Shown: positions 54,327-64,000 of the stretch, piece after piece
Position numbering within the stretch: position 1 is the first letter of the stretch
How the letters are laid out: every line of letters starts with the position of its first letter
Translations under genes and position numbers: made by a program
DNA from: Vitis vinifera
Lineage: Eukaryota; Streptophyta; Magnoliopsida; Vitales; Vitaceae
Direction: 5' to 3'
NCBI RefSeq assembly: GCF_030704535.1
Contig: NC_081813.1
Span: 1,582,501 to 1,646,500 of the forward strand
Length of the DNA: 64,000 nucleotides
The notes under the pieces: model-generated
Databases searched by the model: none
Seen by the model: only the letters and a program-made list of their open reading frames with translations
Told to the model about the DNA's origin: nothing

Positions 54327-54425
54327 CCACGTCACACATTGGACTTCAACGTGTCCAATACGACGTCGTGGCGAGCTGAGACTAGTGTACTGAGCCTGCG
54401 GTCCTGCGGAGGAATTGTATATAAG
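54327..54425 (+). promoter_or_regulatory. E2 core promoter: three ACGT elements and a TATA box
   Basis: CCACGTCA (54327-54334), AACGTG (about 54348-54353) and the palindrome GACGTC (54362-54367) are ACGT-core sites of the kind bound by plant bZIP factors. TATATAAG at 54418-54425 is a good TATA box, so transcription should start near 54450, giving a leader of about 250 nt. Binding is inferred from consensus only. Confidence 0.6.
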
Positions 54426-54697
54426 TAGCTGCCACGCCACGCGCACGCACCAACCACATTTTTCTCGCTTTCACCTCTGTTTGGTTCGCTAGAAAAATAG
54501 AGAAAGCAAAAATTAAAAAGCGAAGGGAGGAAAAGAAAACCGATCTACTGGTCCTCTTCGACTCATTCCAAACCCTAAACCTCACGAATCGATCTGTTGT
54601 CCGTACAATCTTAATCTCTCCTCAGCCGATTTTTCTTCTATTTTTTTCTCTCCAAATTTTTATTTGTGTTTTTTGTTCTTGATTAGAGCTTCGCACC

Positions 54698-57600
54698 ATG
54701 ACCTACACATCTCGCGTGTTCAATCATTCCAAAAAGGTACTCACATATATAAAAATATATATGCAGATGAAAATATGTGTTTTGCAGTCTCTGATTTTTA
54801 GGTAATTGTGTTCTTGCTGTGGCAATGTTTTTGTTTTTGGTTTGAAATAATCTGAAATTAGGTTTGTATTGTGGAACACTGTTGAAGCTGTGTTGAGATT
54901 GAATTTGATCGAAACCGAATCATTTCATTTTCAAGGTTTATTTTGTTTGAATTTGACCTTTTATTTGGGCTTCTTTTTTTTTTTTTGTGCTTTTTTGTAT
55001 TGTGAATTGTGTGATTAAAAGAACTAGTGATTTAAATTTCAATTTAGAGCTTCTAGTGAAGGGTGTTATGAAATAGCCATCAGTTTTCCTCGTTGTGGCT
55101 TTATCTTTGAAACAAAATGTGTTTTGAGGTTTACAAGTGAGAACAATGTTGAATGCTAACATTCATTATCAAATAATGGGAACTTCACCGATTTATAGGC
55201 ATCTGATAATATTCATGTACTAATCATGTGAGATACAAAAACCTCTCCAACAATAGGAACTTGAGCGATTTAGAGGCATTTGATAATCTTCACAGAGTAA
55301 CCATGTGAAATTGGAATTTCATAAATGATAGCCTCTAAAATGAAAACCCAATAGCTATGCCTAAAATATGTTGTTCTGGCAATGGGTTCTCAGGAAAGAC
55401 AGTACATGCAATCGTTTCATACAGATATAATGACATGGATGAATGCACTATATAGACATATTAATCAACAACTAACTGCATGTTAGAAATGTTAGAAGTG
55501 AAGCTTTTGTATAAATCAGGAAAACTTTAGTTAGATACTATTAGTCAAGCTGTCTAATAGAACACCGTGCATGAGATGATGATTTAGGGGTTAAAAGCCA
55601 AGATTATGGTTTATGGTCGCACCTGATTTGGAGTTTTGTCTAGGGTCTGAATTAAAACCAAAGTTAGATTTAGTACGTAATCATGGTGAAATTAAAAGTT
55701 AGTGTATTTTAGTTAACAAAGCACCATATAGAATCTAATGTTTTCTCTTGAAAATAAACAAAGAACTTTATGGAGGATTTACACTTAAAACACATTGAAT
55801 GTCAATGCACTCTAAATGAGATGAAATATCAGAAGGCAGATGGTTTGTAGCCAAGAAAGGAGAGAAGAAACAGGACTACAAAAGAAGAAAGGAAGGAAAA
55901 CCAGAAAGCAATGCTTCTGAAGTTTAGATCTCAAGTCTATTCTTTCTCCCGCTCTTGGTTTTTGAAGTTTTTGGGGATGCTTACTTGGGGAAACAGATAC
56001 ATATTCAAGGAGCACCTCTTTTAAATTATTTGACATAAGATTTGCAATTTGTTGTCTTAATTGGATGAAGCTCTGCACCACTTCCTGCCAAACTGAGAAT
56101 ATGTGTTTTCACTCTCTTTTGTATGCCAACCACTGAAAATGGAAGCTCCTCTTATGATACTTGTGCTCTTTTACAGCTAAGAAATGCTCCCAACTTACTA
56201 CGGCAGGAGCATTCCACTTTGGTCCGTTGGTTTTCTAACAAGGCTCGTCCCTTCAGCAGCAAAGGAGATGGTATGTTGCTGATCATGGTGAACAAGGGTC
56301 TAATTTATCTTTCATTTAGTAATTAAAATGTCAGTTACTGCTGTCTATGGCTCCAAGTTCAATTAGCCTGCCTAGAGGTTTACGAGTTTATTTTACATTG
56401 CCAATCAGATAAATTAGGGTCTATTTTTGCTTCTACTTTCTTGTGTACTGCATTTTTCTGAATATTATCGAAGATTCTGCATATGTAGTCAATCAAAGAA
56501 AGCAGATTTTTTTTTATATTATATATGTCCACCCTTGCTTGCATCTGTGATCATGTTTTTGTGGGTTTCCAAATGTCCTTGTTTACACCTCAAAGGTGTC
56601 TGTGTGCACACAACATATGCATGTAGACATCCATGGAATCAGGTTTGGCCGGCTTATGTGCATCTAAATGCATGTGGTGCTGAAGAGTTCCAATTGTACT
56701 ATCATATGTGAGTTCTGGATTCATGACACATATCAAGCATGTGACCCAAAATTGTCTTAACAAAGCATTAACCACGTGTGATGTATAATTTTGTAATATT
56801 CATATATGGTTTCTGTTATACACATATACACCTTGAATTTTTAATTATTGCCACTAATTCAATATAGATTCCTTGCCTCTTAGGATTTCTATTTCCATAG
56901 TCTATTTTCTTTTCATTTTGTGTATGCTCTTTTATTTTGTGAATGGAAAACTGCAAGGTAGGTGATTCATAGGCAACTAAACACTTCTTATATCTTCACT
57001 ACAAGGTGAGTTTTGGATTGAACGTAGGATCTACCCCCAACAACCAGCTGATGACCAAGATATGCAAATTTATGTTGCCACCAGCCATCCTATAGGGGTA
57101 CCAAAAAACTGTTGATAAGCTTCATTGATTCTCCTTAATAAATTTTTTTAATAGGTAAATGTTTATCCTCACCAAGACTTGAACTTGGAACCTCCTATAA
57201 GTTCTCCCCAACCCTTTTCCACTTGAATTGGGCCTCAAGGGTTTCATTGATGCTCATTAATAGTGTCAAAAAGGTTCCATGAAAATCAAGTTGGTGCCAG
57301 TTTGTTGTTACCTATTGTCCACCAAGACTAGTAAAAGGCTCTATGCACATATTATGCATGATGTACATTGTTTTAAAAAAATTAGATCCATATAGGGAAT
57401 CCAACAGAAGGTTAAAAGGTAAAAATTATTGATTGGAGGTAATGACAAATCCTTTTATTTTATTTTATTTGATCAGAGTAATATGAAATCTTTTGGTTGG
57501 GTAAAATGTTTTTAGTTATCCCTTTGTCATATAAGTGGCAGGCAAGATTCAATCTCCTGATTACCTATAACAGTTAGAGAACAGACAATCAACTGGGGGT

Positions 57601-60600
57601 ATGTTAGGGACAACCTCTATGATATCATGTTAGGAGGAGATTTACAACATTTAAGTATCTTAGCACCCAAGTCTGTCCTAATATGGTACTTATAGAGTTA
57701 TGGCACTGGAGTATATGGGAGCATTTAGCATGAAAACTCAAAAGTTTCACCCCCTTTGCCCTAGGGTTGATAATGTTGATAAGCTCACTGCATCAGGTTC
57801 CCTAATTCACATAGCAAGTTGGCTTCAGTAACTGCAGCACCAGGCTGCTCTTTGGTTTTGTATTTGTTGTTGTAAGAAAAGTTTGTAATTCCCAGATATT
57901 CTGAAGATACCTGGAGAAAGATATCGGGATTGTAACTCTCCGAGCACTGCCAGCTTCAGTCACACTTATAGAGCAATAAATACTGATACGGTAAGTTGGA
58001 GCTTCTCAGTTTTATCCGTTACATCTCTTCTTCTTCATCACCATCATCTTTTTCTTTTGTCTTTGCTAGACTCATTATTTTTAATAAATATGTGTTCATT
58101 GTCCAAACTAAGAATTCATGAGCCAACTATCATACGCTTCTGTAGATAACATCGTTAGGAATATTCGAGGGCAATGTTTCAAGGACAGCAATGAAAATGG
58201 GAATTCCAGTGACTGGTTCTCTGTTGAGCAAAGGTTTTTCAGGGTATGTCTTGTGCCATTTGTCAAACTATTTCTTAATGATTACATGTAACGTTATGGA
58301 ACTTTGTTAATTATTCTTTAATCTGATTTCAGTTCATGCATGCATCTAAGAAGAGGTTTTTCATCAGATTCAGGTGAAGTGTGATTTCTTTTCTACTTTG
58401 ACTTCAATAATACTATTCCCTTTGTAGCATTCTATGATGCCATTTTTTTATAACTAAAATATACACTTAATGACAAGCTGCCCTTTAATCATGCTTTTAG
58501 GAGAATCTTGCATTGTTTCATCTCCATGCAACAAATGTTTTGTTGCCGCTCTGCTCATGTTTTTTCTCAAGTTATAATATTATTGCTAACTAACTCTCAT
58601 ATGAATGATTTAGTCATTAATCTACTGCTGCTCCTACCTAATTTATGTTGGAATGGTTTATGATATATGGACGATTCTGTGCAATAAATGACAGGTCTTC
58701 CTGCACATCAAAAGATTGGAATGCCTTCTCTTTCTCCTACAATGACTGAGGCATGTGCCTTTCTGAAGCTATGAGAATACAAACCATGCTCAATTTACTG
58801 TTTTATGATTGAATGTTTTGTTTATCAAATGCAGGGTAACATTGCGAGGTGGTTGAAGAAAGAGGGTGATAAAATCTCTCCTGGTGAAGTGCTCTGTGAA
58901 GTTGAGACTGTAGGGCCCTTGTACTCTGAGTCTGTTGGTTAAATTCTCTCAATTAATGGAGCACTCCGGTTAGGTGCTTTACTCATCTGGAAAACTGACG
59001 TTTACCTTTCATTGAATTGATATTTGTAGGATAAAGCAACAGTTGAGATGGAATGCATGGAAGAAGGATACCTTGCTAAGATAATTCAAGGAGATGGGGC
59101 AAAAGAAATTAAAGTTGGTGAGGTATTGCTTTTATTTGTCACTAAGGTCACTTGGTTGCTATTGTCTAACTCTTTCTTTCAAAGCTAGCTGCTTTCTATC
59201 TCATGTGTTTGCCAGCCATCAAATTATAGCATTTTCATAAATTGCATCTAGCTCACTTTTGAGCTTCAAACTTTTAATATATTTTTCCCTGCCAGGCTCT
59301 GCATGCTTATTTCTGATGCCATCTCTTCTTTGACTGAAGTTAAAACCTTCCAAAACATTAAAATTGGCTGCAGACCCTAGATTATCTTTGCCTCAATGGT
59401 CTGTCTATGTAACTAACTATGTCGCAAATATGATATGATGCTATAAGTAAAATGCCTTTTGGTTAAGTTTGTTGTTTGGCCAAGTAAGGCACTTCTTAAA
59501 TATGAATTTCATTTCTCTACCACATTTACTGCTTGCCATTCCAATTAAGAAAATTCATGGTATTATTAGGAAAAAGCATGAAGATAGAAATTTTCAATGG
59601 ATTTGCAATTCCCAAATTGTGCTTAGGCTTAAATATGCTAAATGTCATGTGAACTAATGGCTCAAGATTCCATAGCTTAATGTAAAACTTTTTTGTCTAA
59701 TTTGATCTTTCCGAGCATCAAGATATGTTGCAGGCATAATCCAGTTGATGTGATCATGGGTGTACTATAGTTCCAATACTCTGGGAGAATCATCAAAAGA
59801 TAGAGTTAGCTTTCATTCCTTGTTGGTTCATTCATTGGTTTGTTGCAAGTAACCAAATCATCTAAGTGGACCTCTCTCATATTATTATCAATTGTTAATA
59901 TTCTCACTAATGCATTAACTTTCATTCTACATTACTTTTCTTGCCAACCATACATTTAAATATCATATTTCATTTTCACGGTCATGTTATTTCTTGACTG
60001 CCTAGCAATCAATGAAATAAACTTGGATGACAGTAGCTTTGTCTTAAAGATTTTCCTGCCTTTCCTGTAGAAACCAGGCATGTTTACGATAGTTGGATCT
60101 TCTGTCTTCAGTATTGAAACAAAACCATTGTTTTTTTTTTTGGTTAAATTATCTTAACCTGTGGCAATTTGGTTAGTAAATAAAGAATAAAATCACTCTG
60201 GAATTTGTTTATTAACATAGGGAATCTGTATTATGTTTTGAAATAGGTGATTGCTATAACTGTGGAGGAAGAGGAAGACATTGCAAAATTCAAGGATTAT
60301 AAACCTTCCCCATCAGATGCTGCAGCGGAAAGCAAAGGATCATCTGATTCTACCCCACCAAAAAAAGAAGAGGTAAAAGAGGAACCTACCAGTTCTCCAG
60401 AGCCAAAGAGTTCTAAGGCTAGTGCAGCTCCTTCAACAGAAGGTCGCATTTTTGCTAGTCCTCTTGCAAGAAAACTGGCTGAAGAACACAATGTATGTTA
60501 AATACGATACTGAGACTAAAACTTTGTTATTCATCCATTAATTTCATATTGACTAATGGTGAGTTGATTCTCGTGCATCATTCGATTCTTTTCCATGAAA

Positions 60601-61211
60601 GTAGGTACCTCTTTCAAGCATCAAAGGAACGGGTACTGGTGGAAGCATTGTGAAGGCTGATATTGAAGATTACTTGGGTATATTTTATTTTTATACACTA
60701 TTCTTCAATGGTAATTTAAGCTGATTATTGGAAATTTTATTTATATTTTCCACTATAATGTAGCTTCTCGTGGGAAGGAAGGTTCACTAACAGCTCCTAA
60801 GGTCACCGATACAATGGCATTAGATTACACGGACCTCCCTCATTCTCAGATAAGAAAGGTAATACTTATTCCGAACTCTTGTTCTAGCATCTTTTGGGGT
60901 TCCAATGCATATTATAGAAATCCATTCTATTTAGCCATGTTTCTTCTGTTTGTTTGCAAGCTTTCAGATCTATGCTTAATCTTTCCTATTGTTAATATTT
61001 AGCACATTGAAGCTTCATCTTCTGAAGTCAACTTTTTGGTATTACCTTGACAGATCACAGCTTCACGCCTATTATTATCGAAGCAGACTATTCCCCATTA
61101 TTATTTGACAGTGGATACATGTGTTGACAAACTTATGGAGTGAGCATTAGTTCCTTCCATCTTTTAAAAAATAACCCACGTTTCAATCTTCTGTGATGAT
61201 CTAAGCTGTTG

Positions 61212-61242
<31 letters not shown>

Positions 61243-63047
61243 GTTTGCGAAGCCAACTCAATTCAATACAAGAAGCTTCTGGTGGCAAGCGGATATCCAT
61301 CAATGATCTTGTAATTAAGGTACTAAATTTTCCTAGCAAAATAACTCTTCATGGTTGAGACATGCAAATTGTTTTCTATTCTCGTCCATGTTAAAACCCC
61401 AAGGGGATAGTGAAGATGCTGGGAGCAAGTTCAGAGTAGAACCAGTTCTAGCGACACCACCACAATAACAGTGACATCTGTTATCTGAGGTTTTTCAGTT
61501 TGCTCTTTGAAAAAGAAAAAGGTTAAATTGAAAATGTGATGAGCATGCTGCATCAAAAAATTATAAGCAGGTTTGGGAACTGTTTTTGAATACACCTTTT
61601 TATTCTTAAAAACAGAACACTGTTCTGTTTTTTAGATTTGAAAATACGATTGATAATTGTTTGACAAAAAACAATCTTTTGAGAACTTGTTTTGAAAATA
61701 GGGTATTTTTTTGAGAATATATTTTAATTATTTTTAGTTGTTTTCACTTGATTTTTTGGGGCTTGGTATAAAATATAATTATACAAATATGAAGAATGAT
61801 TAAAAATTACAAATAAAAGTTATTTTTAAGAAATATTTGGAAACACAAAAAATAGGTTGAGAACATTCTAATTCCAAACATTAGAAAATATAAAAGAACT
61901 ATTTTTTAAAAATATTTTTAAAAAATGTTTTCAAAAATATTGCCAAAGGACATTTCTTTATCACCATAAAACCAGCCCTTTCAGCCTTGAGAAATGGATG
62001 CTACTACCTTACTTTAGGAATAGCTACTTGGGAGGAACGGTGACATGATTTAGAAAATTTCATAATAATTTCTTATTGCAGGCTGCTGCTTTGGCTCTTC
62101 GAAAAGTTCCTCAATGCAATAGTTCATGGACCAATGACTATATTCGTCAGTAAGTAATAGATCTTAGATGTTAACATTGCTATTTAATTACCATATCACA
62201 TACACTCTTAACATTTTTCTTTTTGGGACTAATCCAGGTACCACAATGTGAATATCAATGTTGCTGTGCAGACGGATAATGGACTCTTTGTCCCCGTCAT
62301 CAAGGTGGGTTATTTCTCAGTTTGTTTATAATTGAAACAGTTTATGCTTTTAGTTCCAATAAAAGTTTATTTAACACAAAATCATACCATGAAATTTGCA
62401 GGACGCAGACAAGAAAGGTCTGTCCAAGATTTCTGAAGAGGTCAAGCAGTTGGCCCAGAAAGCCAAGGAGAACAACTTGAAGCCCGTAGATTATGAGGTA
62501 AAAATTATGTTTCAATGTTATTAGTTGTTGGCAAGTGATCGCTAGGGTTTAACATATGAAAACTGGCTTCGTCCTCCTTGCAGGGAGGGACATTTACTGT
62601 GTCTAATCTGGGAGGACCCTTTGGTATCAAGCAATTCTGTGCCATCATCAATCCTCCTCAGTCAGGCATTCTAGCCATTGGGTCTGGTAAGATAAAGACG
62701 CTTAATATTAATGCCCTTTTGTACATTCATCATCATCATCATCCCCATCCTCATTGATGAACTCTGTTCTTTTGCAGCCGACAAGAGGGTTGTACCTGGC
62801 ACAGGCCCTGATGAATTCAAGTTTGCCTCCTTCATGTCAGTGACACTAAGCTGTGATCATCGTGTCATTGATGGTAAGTAGCTCTTAACGAGTATGTATA
62901 TTAAGATGTGAGTAGGCGCCTTCATTCCAGGCCAGCTTTTACATTTAACACAAACACTCTCGGCCTTTGCTTGCAGGTGCAATTGGTGCAGAATGGCTGA
63001 AGGCGTTCAAATCCTATATCGAGAACCCAGAATCAATGTTGCTGTAG
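54698..63047 (+). CDS. Pyruvate dehydrogenase E2, dihydrolipoyl acetyltransferase (mitochondrial)
   Basis: Core subunit of the mitochondrial pyruvate dehydrogenase complex, passing acetyl from lipoate to CoA. Exons: 54698-54736, 56177-56270, 57896-57990, 58146-58243, 58333-58373, 58695-58750, 58835-58909, 59030-59122, 60247-60492, 60605-60677, 60764-60858, 61054-61139, 61244-61319, 62082-62149, 62238-62304, 62402-62497, 62584-62686, 62778-62873, 62977-63047. Total 1668 nt, 555 aa, all phases consistent. A Ser/Arg-rich targeting region is followed by one lipoyl domain ([26 protein letters not shown] with Lys168), a Pro/Ser/Glu linker, the E1/E3-binding domain ([19 protein letters not shown]), and the catalytic domain with SCDHRVIDG (His528, Asp532). 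A single lipoyl domain places it with Arabidopsis At3g13930/At1g54220, from memory. Intron 6 uses a GC donor. No defect seen. Confidence 0.95.
57121..57262 (-). mobile_element. tRNA-derived SINE in E2 intron 2
   Basis: A 102-bp insert (57141-57242) is flanked by 20-bp direct repeats (57121-57140 and 57243-57262; TTCATTGAT then CTC then TTAATA, two mismatches). On the minus strand it has an A-box-like CAATTCAAGTGG, then a B-box-like GGTTCCAAGTTCAAGTC, and ends in an A-rich tail. Short length, pol III boxes, tail and target duplication fit a plant SINE. The mismatches suggest moderate age. Confidence 0.65.
61212..61239 (+). repeat. (CT)n microsatellite forming the polypyrimidine tract of E2 intron 12
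   Basis: A run of about 14 CT units directly before the acceptor TGCAG at 61239-61243. It serves as the splice-site pyrimidine tract. Confidence 0.85.
61571..61947. mobile_element. MITE in E2 intron 13
   Basis: The left end TTTGGGAACTGTTTTTGAA pairs imperfectly with the right end TTTTCAAAAATATTGCCAAA. The AT-rich interior of about 375 bp has no coding sequence. Related words occur at 6560-7100, 19110-19330 and 63490-63760, so this is one member of a dispersed family. Confidence 0.6.
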
Positions 63048-64000
63048 GTCAAACAACAGCTTCCCATCACACGTCAAAACATATGTTAACTTTTAATGTT
63101 ATGAATCCAGATGAGGGACATTCTGAGTTCGAGTGAAGTATTCATTTCTTGAGTTGTGAGATTTGGTCGCAGATGGGAAAGGCTGCATGCATGGATTTTT
63201 TAGAAGAATAAGACGACGGGGATTGAGGCAATCGAACTCTCAATTTTGGTCAAGTAGAGTGTAAAGCTTCCTTCTATCCAGAAGATGTTTCCCTTGAAAT
63301 GTATCATCATCTTTTTGGCAGGCTTTCGTCGGCGTCGGATGTTTGTTAGACTTGCCATGCTAATAATCCAACCCCAAAATGGTTTATCCAAAAACAACCC
63401 AGAGACGTCAATCACAGTATCATGCCCAACCCTCACGCTTGGGCGGGGCCAATAAGGCGTGACCAATTTGCCTTCCATCCAAGATATTATAGTCTGTTTG
63501 GAAATTGATTTTTTTTAATATTAGTTATAAAAATAGATTTTTTTTTTTAAATGCTATGATAAATAATTAAAAATATGAACAATATTTTGAAAATTTTTGT
63601 ATTACAAATAAATGCACACCACCTTCATAAAAAATAAGTCAAAAAATTTTGAATGCTTAAATTTTCAAATAACTTTTTCTAAAGACAATGACTTTCAAAA
63701 ACAGCTTTTAAAAATAGAAAAGCAGCTTTTTTGAAATTTTTTTCTAAAAACATTTTCCCCTAAAAACTTTAATAATATAAATTCATTCCTTTTATTTTCC
63801 ATTTTATACAAACAATGCAGAATCTAAAATATACAAACTTTTTTTTCTTAAAAATTTTCATTTTATTTACTTTTTCTTGTAAAGGCCTTCCTAGATTTTT
63901 AACTTGTTCTTTACTAAAAAAACACCTATGAGGAAAGAAAAAAATCTTTTTAATTTATGATTTTTTCCTTTTAATTTAAAATTTTTTAAAATTTTAAATA
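63048..64000. other. E2 3' untranslated region and AT-rich repeat
   Basis: The first 200-400 bp after the stop are of mixed composition and probably 3' untranslated. From about 63490 the DNA is AT-rich with TTTTTGAAA/TTTCAAAAA words like the MITE in intron 13. No gene seen to the window end. Confidence 0.4.

Overview
The window is eukaryotic nuclear DNA from a flowering plant. Genes are split by many short AT-rich introns, intergenic DNA is full of MITEs and retroelements, and the proteins are typical of eudicots. Grapevine (Vitis) or a close relative is my best guess from the overall look and repeat style, but I cannot prove the species. No CRISPR arrays, operons or rRNA/tRNA genes were recognised.

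Layout: (1) 0.6-6 kb, +, a P4-type lipid flippase (10 exons, 1229 aa, ALA4-7-like). (2) 8.0-14.0 kb, +, a casein kinase 1-like kinase (14 exons, 471 aa) with a long second intron carrying a short LINE insertion. (3) 17.7-18.1 kb, -, a small DUF3511 protein. (4) 22.8-28.3 kb, -, translation initiation factor eIF4A (413 aa) with a 3.3-kb intron in its 5' leader. (5) 34.1-36.5 kb, +, N-myristoyltransferase 1 (intronless CDS, 5'-leader intron). (6) 37.2-51.7 kb, a tandem segmental duplication. Each copy holds a minus-strand gene for a winged-helix (linker-histone GH1-like) plus coiled-coil protein. Copy A has a gypsy fragment in its first exon. Copy B has a young copia element inserted eight codons after its start. 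Copy B's first coding exon also holds an eightfold repeat whose units look like SUMO-interacting motifs. (7) 54.4-63.0 kb, +, the E2 subunit of mitochondrial pyruvate dehydrogenase (19 exons, 555 aa).

The exon sets given for the flippase, kinase, eIF4A and E2 were read by hand. In each, exon lengths sum to a multiple of three and every junction keeps the family's protein sequence. Gene order (flippase, DUF3511, eIF4A, GH1 genes, mitochondrial E2) matches, from memory, two Arabidopsis regions (around At3g13900-13930 and At1g54220-54280), so this looks like an old conserved block.

The genes do not form a pathway: they are housekeeping functions (membrane lipid asymmetry, kinase signalling, translation, protein myristoylation, acetyl-CoA supply) plus one fast-changing chromatin-like gene pair. 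The most unusual item is the GH1 pair: tandem duplication, repeat expansion of a SIM-like motif in one copy, and separate retroelement hits in the same exon of both copies.
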